In this document: positions 1-11,958 of the stretch, piece after piece | Layout of the letters: each line of letters begins with the position of its first letter | Position numbering within the stretch: position 1 is the first letter of the stretch | Assembly (NCBI RefSeq): GCF_002967715.1 | Contig: NZ_PUIA01000038.1 | Coordinates: 186,001 to 250,000, forward strand | From: Blastopirellula marina | GTDB taxonomy: Bacteria; Planctomycetota; Planctomycetia; Pirellulales; Pirellulaceae | Direction: 5' to 3' | Length of the DNA: 64,000 nucleotides | The notes under the pieces: generated by a model | The model's database searches: none | What the model was told of the DNA's origin: nothing | The model's input: only the letters and a program-made list of their open reading frames with translations | Position numbers and translations under genes: made by a program

Positions 1-399
1 TGGATACTTCCGGCAACGTTCCTGGGCATGATGGTCGTTGGTGGCACTATTGGCATGAATGGAGTGCAGGTTCAATTTGTTGAGTATGGGATCGCACTTT
101 CGGTGGTTGCTCTCGGTGTTGCTTTGGCCTTGGGGATGGCATATCCAATTGTCTCTGCCGCCATCTTTCTCGGAGTATTTGGTTTGATGCACGGCCATGC
201 TCACGGAATCGAGATGCCTGCAATGGCCGATGCTGTGTGGTATGCGTCTGGGGTTGTTGGTGCTACCGCACTACTCCATTTGGTCGGGATTGCTGTTGGA
301 TTGAGCGTGAAGAATAGTCGGCGTTGGGCACCTTCACTTCGTCTGTCTGGAGTGGCAATCTCGCTGGTTGGAGTCTGTTTGCTTTTGGGTGTGCTGTAG
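1..399 (+). CDS. HupE/UreJ-like membrane protein, 3' part only
   Basis: The reading frame is open from base 1, so the start lies upstream of the window; about 132 codons are visible. The protein is almost entirely hydrophobic, with about four membrane segments. It contains the Gly/His-rich stretch GLMHGHAHGIEMP around 186-228, which resembles the HG-x-AHG-x-E-x-P region of HupE/UreJ proteins (inner-membrane proteins linked to hydrogenase or urease nickel supply). No hydrogenase or urease genes are visible, so the substrate is unknown. The stop is followed by a gene-free gap of about 140 bases before nuoH. The family call rests on this motif and the hydrophobic profile. Confidence 0.6.
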   Translation, partial: WILPATFLGMMVVGGTIGMNGVQVQFVEYGIALSVVALGVALALGMAYPIVSAAIFLGVFGLMHGHAHGIEMPAMADAVWYASGVVGATALLHLVGIAVGLSVKNSRRWAPSLRLSGVAISLVGVCLLLGVL

Positions 400-542
400 T
401 GGCAATTGATCCTGATGCGAGTTGCCGAGAAAACAAACACCAGGTGAACTAATTCCCGGCGAGAAAGCCGGAGTTTGACGACTGAGTAGTTTTCGCCGGG
501 TGCCTGGGTCGGTATCATGAGGGTCCGGGAAAAGGCTGTGTT

Positions 543-1808
543 TTGCCCGGTATTTTTACGCACAAGGAAAGCGCGCACGTGGGAGAGTTCTTCGCAGGTT
601 GGTTTCCTGCAGGATGGGAATTCCTGGGGTACACGGTCGCCGCGCTGATTCAAGCCTTCTTGCTGGTCAATGTGATCGCTCTGGGTGCGTTTGTGTTCAT
701 CTGGGCCGAACGGAAGGTCTCTGGCCGTATTCAAGATCGCCTGGGGCCAACTCGCACTGGTGGGGCATTTGGGTGGCTTCAATCGCTGGCCGACGGGATT
801 AAGCTTCTTTCAAAAGAAGACTTGATGCCCAAGGATGCTGATCCCATCCTGTTCAAATTGGCACCCTATGTGGCGTTCGCCGCCAGCTTCTCCGCGTTCA
901 TGGCCCTCCCCTTCGCTTCAGGGTGGGTGGCTTTGCATTTGAACATCGGTCTGTTCTTTCTGATCGCCGTCTTGGGATTGGAAGTCTTCGGCGTGATCTT
1001 GGCAGGGTACTCGTCAGGGTCGAAGTGGTCGCTGTTCGGTGCAATGCGGCAAGCGGCCCAGGTTGTCAGCTATGAAGTGCCGTTGGGTCTCTGCGTGATC
1101 GTTCCCCTGATGATCTGCGGAACGATGGACCTGGTTGCTATTGGCGATCAGCAGCGAGGTTTGTTCACCAATTGGCTGATCTTCCACGATCCCTTCATCT
1201 TTGTCGTGTTCTGGATTTACTTTACGTGTGCGGTTGCTAGTGTGAATCGAGCTCCATTCGACCTGGCAGAAGCCGAAAGTGAGCTGGTGGCCGGCTTTCT
1301 CACCGAGTACTCTGGCATGCGTTGGAGCCTGTTCTTCATGGCCGAATACGGCTCGATGATTTTGGTCTCGGCCTTGGCGGCGATCCTATTCTTTGGCGGC
1401 TGGAATGGCCCGATCCCCATTTTCAGCGCTCTGATGGATTGGTACCCCGACTACCTTGGCAATTGCTGGTGGTTCAGTTCAATCGCTAATCTGTTTGGCG
1501 TGCTTTGCTTGCTGGTCAAGGCATCGATTGGTGTGATCGCGATGATGTGGGTGCGTTGGACGTTTCCGCGTTTGCGTGTTGACCAGGTGATTACCATGTG
1601 CCTGAAGTACTGTGTTCCGATCGCCGCCGTATGCCTATTGGGGGTAATGTTCTGGACGGCGCTGGACGTTCCCTTCTTCAACGATTTACTGCCAGCTCAG
1701 GAACGCTCTTTGGTACGCGAGGGTTGGTATAAGACCGGCGAGAAGCAAGCCGATGCGCTGCTTGAATCGCTGTCGTCGTCAGCAGACGAGGAAGGAGAAG
1801 TCGAGTGA
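543..1808 (+). CDS. nuoH: NADH-quinone oxidoreductase subunit H
   Basis: Membrane subunit of complex I that forms most of the quinone chamber and contacts the peripheral arm. The family signature RLGPTRTGGAFGWLQSLADG is present near residues 61-80, and eight or more membrane segments follow. The RAPFDLAEAESELVAGF stretch is also typical. At 421 aa it is longer than the usual roughly 325-350, mostly through extra N- and C-terminal residues and a longer loop. The start used is TTG at 543, preceded by AAAGG. A GTG at 579 with AAGGAAA about 10 bases upstream is an equally plausible start. The stop overlaps the nuoJ start by 4 bases. The usual nuoI does not follow. Confidence 0.95.
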   Translation: MPGIFTHKESAHVGEFFAGWFPAGWEFLGYTVAALIQAFLLVNVIALGAFVFIWAERKVSGRIQDRLGPTRTGGAFGWLQSLADGIKLLSKEDLMPKDADPILFKLAPYVAFAASFSAFMALPFASGWVALHLNIGLFFLIAVLGLEVFGVILAGYSSGSKWSLFGAMRQAAQVVSYEVPLGLCVIVPLMICGTMDLVAIGDQQRGLFTNWLIFHDPFIFVVFWIYFTCAVASVNRAPFDLAEAESELVAGFLTEYSGMRWSLFFMAEYGSMILVSALAAILFFGGWNGPIPIFSALMDWYPDYLGNCWWFSSIANLFGVLCLLVKASIGVIAMMWVRWTFPRLRVDQVITMCLKYCVPIAAVCLLGVMFWTALDVPFFNDLLPAQERSLVREGWYKTGEKQADALLESLSSSADEEGEVE

Positions 1809-2527
1809 CTCCACTTCTCGCGGCCACTAGCGAAGTAGCGATCAACTGGCACACGGTGTTGTTTTATGTCATCGCCTCGTGTGCCTGTGGTTTTGCCGTC
1901 GTCGTGGCCATGACGAACAACATCGTGCGGATGGCGTTTGCCTTGATTGTCTGTCTGGCGGCAACCAGCGGCTTGCTGTTTCTTGCCGGAGCCTATTTCG
2001 TTGGTGCGATGCAACTGATGATCTATGTCGGTGGAACGGTCGTGCTGTTGATCTTCGGCGTGATGCTCACGGCGCAAAAGGCGTTCATTACCATGCGAAC
2101 CCCTGCTGGCGACTGGATATTGGGGCTATTGGTGGGCGGTGCCTTGCTGGCCATTTTGGTGCAGCTTGTATTTCTCATTCCACAGTGGCAAAGCTCGGAC
2201 TATCAGTCTGTCGTCGATGCGCAGTTGCTGGCTTTCGCGGAAGAACTCAATAGTCAACAGGCACGCGGGGAAGAGATTACCGCGGCGCAGCGACGCAAAT
2301 TAGAGCTTATGGCGGCCAAAGCCAGTGAAGGAATGCCGCAGCGGACAGGCGAGATTGGCCTGGCGCTCGTAGGTGTGAGAGCGGATAAGATTGAAAGCGA
2401 AGAAACGGGCTTAGCAGGCTACTTGCTTCCCTTTGAGATTGTTTCGGTTCACTTGCTGGTAGTGCTGGTCGGGGCCGCATTCCTGGCCCGGGCTAAACGG
2501 CATCATCACGGAGGCGATCACCAGTGA
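1805..2527 (+). CDS. nuoJ: NADH-quinone oxidoreductase subunit J
   Basis: Small antiporter-adjacent membrane subunit of complex I. The GTG start overlaps the nuoH stop (GTGA) and is preceded by GGAAGGAG, implying translational coupling. The core YFVGAMQLMIYVGGTVVLLIFGVML (about residues 63-87) is the conserved NuoJ helix 3 with its pi-bulge region. Between the fourth and fifth membrane segments (about residues 128-200) there is a hydrophilic, charged insertion of 50-70 residues rich in Ala, Glu and Gln. It makes the protein 240 aa against about 165-185 in most bacteria. The last helix is followed by a His-rich tail (RHHHGGDHQ). Confidence 0.93.
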   Translation: MTPLLAATSEVAINWHTVLFYVIASCACGFAVVVAMTNNIVRMAFALIVCLAATSGLLFLAGAYFVGAMQLMIYVGGTVVLLIFGVMLTAQKAFITMRTPAGDWILGLLVGGALLAILVQLVFLIPQWQSSDYQSVVDAQLLAFAEELNSQQARGEEITAAQRRKLELMAAKASEGMPQRTGEIGLALVGVRADKIESEETGLAGYLLPFEIVSVHLLVVLVGAAFLARAKRHHHGGDHQ

Positions 2528-2858
2528 GCTTTTTGACCGAACCCATCGGATTGTCTCACTTCCTGGCGGTCGGAGCATTTCTGTTCGTGACCGGCGTGCT
2601 GTGCATGGCAACGAAGCGAAATGCCTTGGGTATATTGATGGGCATCGAGTTGGTCCTTAATGGAGCGATCGTCAACTTCGTGGGATTTGCGAGTCCTTAC
2701 TTCCGCGACGAGACCTTGGGTCTCGATGGGCATCTGATAGCGATATTCGTCATCGTTTTGGCAGCAGCGGAAGCAGCAGTTGCCCTGGCGATAGCCCTGA
2801 ACTTTTACAATAACCATGCGACTATAGACGTCGATCGCGCGGATGAACTAAAAGGTTA

Positions 2859-2859
<1 letters not shown>
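2524..2859 (+). CDS. nuoK: NADH-quinone oxidoreductase subunit K
   Basis: Three-helix membrane subunit of complex I (111 aa, the normal size). The GTG start overlaps the nuoJ stop by 4 bases and is preceded by GGAGG. The conserved glutamates used in proton transfer are seen in GILMGIELVLNGAIVNF and in the third helix VLAAAEAAVALAIAL. Its stop TAA overlaps the ATG of nuoL by one base. Together with the tight overlaps on both sides this indicates a single polycistronic message. Confidence 0.95.
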
Positions 2860-5264
<2,405 letters not shown>

Positions 5265-5296
5265 CGGCTAGAGCTTTTTGCCCTTGAGGCACTTGT

Positions 5297-7060
5297 ATGG
5301 ATAACCTGGCAAACTTCATCGTGACATCGTTGATCTTCACGCCTGTGGTGGGTGCGATTGTCTTATTGTTTTTCCCTTCGGAAAACAAATCGCTGCTGCG
5401 CTGGTTCACGTTGTTGGTCACACTGCTTGTATTGCTGCCGACACTGTGGATTGCCCTTCCTTGGAGCGAAGCCCTTAGCTTTGAAATTGGGGATGCTGGT
5501 CTTCAGCATGTCGTTCAGGCGTCATGGATTCCGTCGTTCGACATTCAGTTCTTTCTCGGTATCGATGGGATCAGCTTTCCCTTGCTGTTGCTGACGGCGT
5601 TGATTTCCTGTCTGGCGATGGGGGCCAGTTGGACGATCGACAAGTACGTGAAAAGCTACTGCATGCTTTACCTGTTGCTGTTGGCTGGCATGATGGGCGT
5701 GTTTTTGTCGCTCGACTTCTTTCTGTTTTATATTTTCTGGGAAGTCATGCTGCTGCCGATGTACTTCCTGATTGGTGTTTGGGGCGGACCACGTAAGGAA
5801 TACGCCGCGATCAAGTTCTTCTTGTACACACTGGTGGGTAGTGTGCTGATGCTGATCGCCGTGTTGATGCTTTATTTTAACAGCGATCTACGGCAGCTTT
5901 CGGTACAGCAACTTGCAACCGCTCATATTGCTACTTGGGATGAAGCTGGCCAATTACTTTCCGCAGAGGAATACAAGGCAAAGATCGATGCTAGCGAATA
6001 TCCGTTGCATACGTTCAATATTCTGGCTTTGCAGCAACTCGGTCAGCATACGGACGTTTTCGATCAGGCATTGCTGTTCGGCAAGTCAGTCCAGTGGTGG
6101 GCATTCGTCCTGCTATTCATCGGTTTTATCATCAAGGTACCCAGTGTGCCGCTTCATACCTGGTTGCCGGATGCCCACGTGGAAGCTCCCACACCAATCT
6201 CGATGATCCTGGCCGGGGTGCTGCTGAAGATGGGTGGTTATGGCATCGTGCGAATCTGTTACCCGATCTGTCCTGATGCCGGGTACGACCTGGTTTGGGT
6301 AGTGAGTTCGATCGGTGTGATCAGCATGGTTTATGGGGCATTCGCGGCGTTGGCTCAGACCGATTTCAAACGAATGGTCGCCTATAGCTCGGTAAGTCAC
6401 ATGGGCTACGTCGTTTTGGGACTGGGTGTCTGGAGTGCGACAGCCGGAACGGTGTTCGATCCGGTCTCATGGAGCATGGGTGTCAAAGGTGCACTGTTTC
6501 AGATGATCGGTCACGGGATTAGCTCGGCTGGTATGTTCTTCATGGTTGGTGTTATTTACGACCGAGTACATCACCGCGATTTAAATCAGTTCGGCGGTCT
6601 GTACGGCAAGATGCCTGTCTACACCGCGATGGCGATGCTCTTATTCTTCGCAGGCCTGGGGTTACCGGGTCTCTGCGGCTTTATTGGCGAAGTCTTCGTT
6701 GTTCTTTCGGTTTGGAAACTAAGTGCTACGCTTGCTGCAATCGCGGCGGCGGTGGTTATTTTGACGGCGGCATATATCTTGTGGGCAATCCAACGCGTGT
6801 ATCTTGGTCCTGAGTATCGAGGTCCACACCCGGAAGAACTGACCGAGATAAATCTCCGGGAAATGGCCATTGCCCTGCCCCTTTGTGTGCTGGCCGTTGT
6901 TCTCGGTGTCTTTCCGGCAACGATGTTCCGATACATGGACGCCACAGTCGATCAGCAGGTAACCGACCTGGTCGATTGGACCGAAGATGTGAAGCTTCCC
7001 CGGCTTCGAGCGGAACGAGAGGCAGCCGCGGAAAAAGATGTTGCTGCGAATGCACCCTAA
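5297..7060 (+). CDS. nuoM: NADH-quinone oxidoreductase subunit M
   Basis: Second antiporter-like proton pump subunit of complex I. The catalytic Glu helix FLFYIFWEVMLLPMYFLIG and the Lys/His-containing VPSVPLHTWLPDAHVEAPTP are both present, as are HMGYVVLGLGVWS and the typical C-terminal helices. At 587 aa it exceeds the usual roughly 500. A hydrophilic insertion sits at about residues 196-265 between membrane segments. The gap to nuoL is 32 bases and to nuoN 17 bases. The C-terminal tail is unusually charged (DVKLPRLRAEREAAAEKD). Confidence 0.95.
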   Translation: MDNLANFIVTSLIFTPVVGAIVLLFFPSENKSLLRWFTLLVTLLVLLPTLWIALPWSEALSFEIGDAGLQHVVQASWIPSFDIQFFLGIDGISFPLLLLTALISCLAMGASWTIDKYVKSYCMLYLLLLAGMMGVFLSLDFFLFYIFWEVMLLPMYFLIGVWGGPRKEYAAIKFFLYTLVGSVLMLIAVLMLYFNSDLRQLSVQQLATAHIATWDEAGQLLSAEEYKAKIDASEYPLHTFNILALQQLGQHTDVFDQALLFGKSVQWWAFVLLFIGFIIKVPSVPLHTWLPDAHVEAPTPISMILAGVLLKMGGYGIVRICYPICPDAGYDLVWVVSSIGVISMVYGAFAALAQTDFKRMVAYSSVSHMGYVVLGLGVWSATAGTVFDPVSWSMGVKGALFQMIGHGISSAGMFFMVGVIYDRVHHRDLNQFGGLYGKMPVYTAMAMLLFFAGLGLPGLCGFIGEVFVVLSVWKLSATLAAIAAAVVILTAAYILWAIQRVYLGPEYRGPHPEELTEINLREMAIALPLCVLAVVLGVFPATMFRYMDATVDQQVTDLVDWTEDVKLPRLRAEREAAAEKDVAANAP

Positions 7061-7077
7061 GTTGACCCAATACCTAC

Positions 7078-8763
7078 ATGTTTGTCACCCTCGTAAATCA
7101 CCTGACCTCCGATACCTTTGCCAGTCTCCCTGGGTTTGGGGCAGAGTTGGTATTGTGCGCGACGATTGTGGTGATTCTGTTGGCACGCATGTTTGCCTTC
7201 TCTGAACGCATTGACTCAACTTGGTTCGCCCTGGTGGGAACATTGATATCGCTTGGTGTTTTGTCGCCACTGGCCCCTTGGGATATCTCGCAAAGTCCGG
7301 CCCGCATGGTTGCCATTGGTGATTTGCCACGTGTCGAGATCTTTACCGGAATGCTCGTTTACGATGGCTTCTCTGTCGTGATAAAGGCCTTGCTGCTCAC
7401 CTTTCTATTGCTGTTTTTCGTGCTCGTAAAGCTAACCAAAGCACACGGCAAGCCAGATAGCCCTGATTTCACGACATTAGTGCTGGGCTCAGCTTTGGGC
7501 ATGTGTTTGATGGTATCGGCAAATCATATGCTGATGGTCTTTTTGGCGATCGAGATGGCATCGGTTCCGTCATATGCCATGGTTGCGATCCATCGTCACG
7601 ATCGAAAGGGTTCAGAAGCAGCGCTCAAGTATGCCGTGTACGGGGCAGGCACCGCCGGGGTGATGCTTTACGGAATAAGTCTCCTGTGCGGGATGCTGAA
7701 TTCAGCCCACGTGCCGACGATGGCTCAGCACCTCGCGGAAATGGCAGCCGAGGGTATATCCCCTGCCGAGAGTGTGATCTTGGTGATGGCTATGCTGATG
7801 ATCCTGGTGGGCGTGGCATTCAAGCTATCTGCCGTTCCGTTTCATCAATGGTGTCCGGACGTCTTTGAAGGAGCGACCGCCGAGGTGGGGGCGTTTCTCT
7901 CCGTGGCATCCAAGGCCGCAGCCTTGGCACTGCTGGTACGCATGGCGGTAGGGCTCACTTGTTTAGAAAGTGCCCCGCTCGGTTTAGTGGAATGGGAAAG
8001 GGGAAATGCGAATACGATTGCCGTCGAGACTGAAGCGGTCGGACCGGCGTTAGGTTCCATCCGAAACGTCGTAGCCTGGCTGATTGCCGTGATGGCGGCC
8101 GTGACGTGTACGTTCGGGAACCTTGCAGCCTTTGCTCAAACAAATATCAAGCGACTCTTGGCCTACTCTACGATTGCCCACGCAGGCTACATGATGATGG
8201 CCGTGCCGGCAGTACTTGCGCTGGTTTCGATCGATCCTGTTGCGGCCGGTCAGTGTGTCGGCTACTTGGGGCTTTATATTGCGGTCTATCTGGTGATGAA
8301 CCTCGGGGCATTTGCCGTCGTGGCCATGGTGCGTGATGTTACGCGAAGTGAAGAAATCCAGGACTATGCTGGGATGATTCATCGCAACAAATCGTTCACC
8401 ATTTGCCTGGCCGTTATGTTGATTAGTCTCGTTGGGCTTCCTCCGCTGGCTGGCTTTATTGGCAAGTTTGCGGTCTTCGCGGGACTGGCTCGCGGATATC
8501 TGGCAAGCGGTGAAAACTATCTGATCGCGTTGCTAGTAATTGGTTGTGTGAACACTGCGATAAGCTTGTTCTACTATCTTCGAATTGTGAAAGTAATGAC
8601 GATCGATTCCGTCGACGCAGATACGGCCCCAATGCGGAGTTCGCCTGGTATCTTGCAGGCCGGCTACTTGTGGTGCTTGACCGTACCAGTATTAGTGCTG
8701 ATTATCGGTTGGGATTTTCTGAACGTTTGGATTCAACAAGCCGTTCGCGGTTTGGTCTCGTGA
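7078..8763 (+). CDS. nuoN: NADH-quinone oxidoreductase subunit N
   Basis: Third antiporter-like subunit of complex I. Key features are MVFLAIEMASVPSYAMVA (catalytic Glu helix) and FKLSAVPFHQWCPDVFEGAT (about residues 248-267), followed by TNIKRLLAYSTIAHAGYMMM. It is 561 aa, somewhat longer than the usual 480-500, with an extra hydrophilic loop around residues 295-325. It is the last recognisable complex I gene; a small unknown gene follows after 22 bases. Confidence 0.95.
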   Translation: MFVTLVNHLTSDTFASLPGFGAELVLCATIVVILLARMFAFSERIDSTWFALVGTLISLGVLSPLAPWDISQSPARMVAIGDLPRVEIFTGMLVYDGFSVVIKALLLTFLLLFFVLVKLTKAHGKPDSPDFTTLVLGSALGMCLMVSANHMLMVFLAIEMASVPSYAMVAIHRHDRKGSEAALKYAVYGAGTAGVMLYGISLLCGMLNSAHVPTMAQHLAEMAAEGISPAESVILVMAMLMILVGVAFKLSAVPFHQWCPDVFEGATAEVGAFLSVASKAAALALLVRMAVGLTCLESAPLGLVEWERGNANTIAVETEAVGPALGSIRNVVAWLIAVMAAVTCTFGNLAAFAQTNIKRLLAYSTIAHAGYMMMAVPAVLALVSIDPVAAGQCVGYLGLYIAVYLVMNLGAFAVVAMVRDVTRSEEIQDYAGMIHRNKSFTICLAVMLISLVGLPPLAGFIGKFAVFAGLARGYLASGENYLIALLVIGCVNTAISLFYYLRIVKVMTIDSVDADTAPMRSSPGILQAGYLWCLTVPVLVLIIGWDFLNVWIQQAVRGLVS

Positions 8764-8785
8764 TGTTTTAGGTGAACTTCTGCCA

Positions 8786-9226
8786 ATGTTGCCTGCCAGA
8801 CAATTTGAATTGCTTAACCGAATCGCCGCATTGCATCATCGTTCGCTGCCGACCTATTTGACATATGCTCGGCCTTGGGTCAGTTCCGGCAGCGAATCAA
8901 AGGCAGTGATCATCGACGACATCGCGGCCGATCATCACGACTTGGTTCAGCGGACTCTGCGAGTGCTTGAAGCGGATGATCGACCTGTTGCTTTGGGCGA
9001 CTTTCCGATGGAATATACGGATCTAAATGACTTGTCTCTCGACTTCATATTGCAAGAGCTTACTCACTACGAACGCCGCCTGCTAAAGACGTTGGAAGAG
9101 ATTGCCTCGTGGATGGATCGAGAGCAGTCGTCGTATTTCCTGGTCAATATGGCGATCGGTATGGCCATGGGGCATCTTGAGAACCTGGCAGAAACGAAGG
9201 GTGGTTCTCCGGCAGTGAAAGCGTAA
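8786..9226 (+). CDS. Unknown small protein at the end of the nuo operon
   Basis: A 146-residue soluble protein, not recognised. It starts at ATG 8786 with AGGTGA about 10 bases upstream. It has no signal peptide or membrane segment. The composition is helical, with many Leu, Glu and His residues (ALHHRS, ADHHDL, THYERRL). This suggests a four-helix bundle, possibly DinB-, ferritin- or hemerythrin-like, but no complete metal-ligand motif is evident. The short gap after nuoN suggests co-transcription, so a role in complex I assembly or maintenance is possible but is inference only. Confidence 0.7.
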   Translation: MLPARQFELLNRIAALHHRSLPTYLTYARPWVSSGSESKAVIIDDIAADHHDLVQRTLRVLEADDRPVALGDFPMEYTDLNDLSLDFILQELTHYERRLLKTLEEIASWMDREQSSYFLVNMAIGMAMGHLENLAETKGGSPAVKA

Positions 9227-9307
9227 CGGCCGTTTCGCAATAGCCGTGACCGCGTTACCATGAACCGTTTCTGATTCGCTGGTCTGAGGCCCTAGAAGAG
9301 CATTATC

Positions 9308-10090
9308 GTGGAATGGTTTGATACGCATGCCCATCTGTTTGATGAAGGGCTACTACCGCAAATCGAGGATGTCCTAGGCCGAGCTCAAGAGGCGGGCGTC
9401 GGCACGATCGTGGCGATCGGTACCACGCTGGAAGATAGCCGGACTTGTGTTGAGCTGGCCGAGCGATTTCCGCAGGTCTACGCTTCGGTCGGGATTCATC
9501 CCAATCACAGTGCGGAAGCGAACGAGGGGGACCTCGATCAGATTGAACAATTGATTCCTCATCCTAAAGTGGTTGCGATCGGCGAAACTGGCCTCGACCG
9601 ATACTGGGATTTCGCCCCGATTGAACTTCAAAAGGAATACTTGCAGTGGCATGTTGAAAAATCGCGGGCATACAACAAGCCGCTCGTGATTCACATGCGT
9701 GAGTGCGAAGAGGATATCATTGAGTGGTTAGAGGTCTCGAAAGCCGACGGGCCTTTGTCAGGTATCTTGCATTCCTATACCGGAAACGCACAGTTGGCCG
9801 AACTAGGTGTCGCGTGCGGAATGCATATTAGTTTTGCAGGCATGTTGACGTTCAAGCGAAACCAGGAACTGCGCGACGTCGCGAAAACGATTCCGGCCGA
9901 CCGATTGCTCGTGGAGACGGACTGCCCTTATTTGAGTCCCGAGCCATGCCGCAAACAGCGGCCTAACGAGCCGGCACTTGTGGTTCACACGGGAAGATGC
10001 CTGGCTAACGAGCTTGGTGTTGATCCGTCAGAGTTGGCACGCATCACAACGGCCAATGCACGGAAACTGTTTGGCATAGCGGAATCTTAA
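9308..10090 (+). CDS. TatD-family metal-dependent hydrolase
   Basis: Metal-dependent hydrolase of the TatD type (DNase/RNase or D-aminoacyl-tRNA related; cytosolic TIM barrel). The expected metal ligands are in place: DTHAHL (H7 and H9), GETGLD (E93), IHMR (H129), HSYTG (H155) and ETDCPYLSPEP (D205). The 260 aa length is normal for the family. It starts at GTG 9308 with AGAAGAG upstream; no better start exists because the DTHAHL motif follows immediately. The gap to the upstream gene is about 80 bases, so it may be read from the nuo transcript or its own promoter. Confidence 0.9.
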   Translation: MEWFDTHAHLFDEGLLPQIEDVLGRAQEAGVGTIVAIGTTLEDSRTCVELAERFPQVYASVGIHPNHSAEANEGDLDQIEQLIPHPKVVAIGETGLDRYWDFAPIELQKEYLQWHVEKSRAYNKPLVIHMRECEEDIIEWLEVSKADGPLSGILHSYTGNAQLAELGVACGMHISFAGMLTFKRNQELRDVAKTIPADRLLVETDCPYLSPEPCRKQRPNEPALVVHTGRCLANELGVDPSELARITTANARKLFGIAES

Positions 10091-10193
10091 TGCCACGGTT
10101 GCCGTGTCCCGCAGTTGAGAGTGTCTGCCGCTGCGTTAGAATACGAGAACGACTCAAGACTTTCCGCATCCATTACCCTAGGACAATCATCCG

Positions 10194-10787
10194 ATGGTTA
10201 AGACCGCCAGTACAATGCTTCCGCTGGGAACGCCAGCTCCTGATTTTTCTTTGTTGAACGTCGATTCGAAGACGGTCTCGCTGGCTGACTTTGCCGATGC
10301 CAAGGCGTTGGTCGTTATCTTCATGTGTAACCACTGTCCTTTTGTGAAGCATCTGGCAGATGCCTTGGCCGATTTCGGTCGCGAGTGCCAGGCCAAGGGA
10401 GTGGCGGTCGTGGGGATCAGTTCCAACGACGTTGCCAACTATCCGGACGATTCCCCCGAACAGATGGTCCACGAGGCCGAGAATCGTGGTTACACGTTTC
10501 CCTACCTGTACGACGAAGATCAGAGCGTAGCCAGGGCGTACAAAGCTGCTTGCACGCCCGATTTTTATGTCTTCGATGGCGACAAGAAGCTTGCTTATCG
10601 TGGTCAGTTCGATGCCAGCCGTCCGGGTAACGACATCGCTGTGACCGGCGATGACCTTCGCAAGGCGGTCGATGCGATCGTCGCTGGAAATGCTGTGCCT
10701 GAGCCGCAGATGCCCAGCATTGGTTGCAACATCAAGTGGATTTCCGGCAAGGAACCAGAATACTTTAACCCTGCCGGTACCGCCTAA
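10194..10787 (+). CDS. Thioredoxin-fold redoxin (AhpC/TSA-like)
   Basis: Cytosolic thiol-disulfide protein of 197 aa. It has the N-terminal LGTPAPDFSL strand typical of redoxins, then MCNHCPFV with the CxxC pair C45/C48. PDFYVFD (the cis-Pro region) and a C-terminal PSIGCNIKW segment, a hallmark of a widespread subgroup of thioredoxin-like proteins, follow. There is no signal peptide. The exact substrate is unknown; peroxide or disulfide reduction is the family role. It ends 12 bases before the convergent carboxylate-amine ligase gene. Confidence 0.88.
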   Translation: MVKTASTMLPLGTPAPDFSLLNVDSKTVSLADFADAKALVVIFMCNHCPFVKHLADALADFGRECQAKGVAVVGISSNDVANYPDDSPEQMVHEAENRGYTFPYLYDEDQSVARAYKAACTPDFYVFDGDKKLAYRGQFDASRPGNDIAVTGDDLRKAVDAIVAGNAVPEPQMPSIGCNIKWISGKEPEYFNPAGTA

Positions 10788-10799
10788 TTGGCGAACGGG

Positions 10800-11948
10800 T
10801 CAAACGGTTGATTCCTCGGAGCCAGCGGCCTTGGATAGTCTTGAACCATCCGTCAGGATGCGGACCATCTCGGCCGCTGATCCTGTTTCTTGTAACAGCT
10901 TTCGCTGCTGGGATGCCCAGCTTGGGCGATTGGCAATAGCGTTACAGTATTCAAGCTGCTCGGCACATTGAAGTCGTTTGGCCAGCGGAGTGAGGTTGGT
11001 CACCAGGCGTTTGGTCATCTCTGGCACCGTTTCGACATCGAATGTGAACGAATTGACCAGTCGAGCCGAAGTACCGAAGCGAGCCGCACGCCATTTGTTT
11101 TGACGGACCATCATCGGGTGGCAATCGTGCTGATAGGCACCTTCGTCGATCTCGCGCGAAAGATAGACGATCAGGCACTGTGTCATCGCCGTCAAGGCGA
11201 GAACGTCGTCCAGGCTGCCAGGCATGTCGCAGATACGAACTTCGACTGTTCCGAAATTATGGTGAGGGCGAACGTCCCACCAGATTTCGCGAATCGTATT
11301 AATGAAGCCAGTGTCGACCATGTGATTGACGATCCAGACGTACTCGCTCCAGTTCCGCATAAGCGTCGGAATTCCAGCGGTCGGCAGCCCTTCCATAATC
11401 TTGCTGCGATGAGACGAGAGGCCGGTATCGCGTCCTTCCCAGTATGGGCTTGAGCTGGAGAGGGACAACAGCAGTGGCAGATACTGCATGATGCGATCGC
11501 ACAGCATGACTGCTTTGTCTCCTGACTCAACCCCCACATGCACGTGCAAACCTTGGGTGACCAAACGGCGGGCCATCTCCTGCAGAAGCTCCAGAAGGTC
11601 TAGGTAGCGCTGATTGGGCGTGACGACCTGATCTTTCCAGAGCGAAAAGGGATGGGTGGCCGCCCACCAAAGCTTTAGGCCGAGTTTGTCCAAGACCGTC
11701 TCGATGCGTTTTATCTTGTCAGTTAGGTCCTGCTCTGCTTCGCCGACGGTGTGGCAAATCCCTGTATTGATCTCCAGGCAGCACTGCATCAGTTCGGGCT
11801 TGTATTGCCCTTTTTCCTCGTCGGGTAGCTGATCGAGGATGGTCTGAACCGCAGACGACAACTGCATCGTTTGGTTGTCGACCAGACCTAATTCCAACTC
11901 AACACCGAGGGTTGGGTAATTATTGGCGCGAAACTCGATTTTCGACAT
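10800..11948 (-). CDS. GCS2-type carboxylate-amine ligase (YbdK-like)
   Basis: Member of the glutamate-cysteine ligase 2 family: ATP-dependent ligation of a glutamate-type carboxylate to an amine. LGVELELGLVD near the N-terminus, LHVHVGVESGDKA, and RSKIMEGLPTAGIP support this, as does the overall 382 aa length. A longer frame reaches back to 12044, but those 32 residues lie inside the preceding amidohydrolase gene. ATG 11948 has AGGA about 8 bases upstream and is followed at once by the conserved core, so it is the preferred start. The gene follows the M20 peptidase gene by 10 bases and is probably co-transcribed. The true substrate is not determinable here. Confidence 0.88.
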   Translation of the reverse strand: MSKIEFRANNYPTLGVELELGLVDNQTMQLSSAVQTILDQLPDEEKGQYKPELMQCCLEINTGICHTVGEAEQDLTDKIKRIETVLDKLGLKLWWAATHPFSLWKDQVVTPNQRYLDLLELLQEMARRLVTQGLHVHVGVESGDKAVMLCDRIMQYLPLLLSLSSSSPYWEGRDTGLSSHRSKIMEGLPTAGIPTLMRNWSEYVWIVNHMVDTGFINTIREIWWDVRPHHNFGTVEVRICDMPGSLDDVLALTAMTQCLIVYLSREIDEGAYQHDCHPMMVRQNKWRAARFGTSARLVNSFTFDVETVPEMTKRLVTNLTPLAKRLQCAEQLEYCNAIANRPSWASQQRKLLQETGSAAEMVRILTDGSRLSKAAGSEESTV

Positions 11949-11958
11949 ATGGGGCGTC

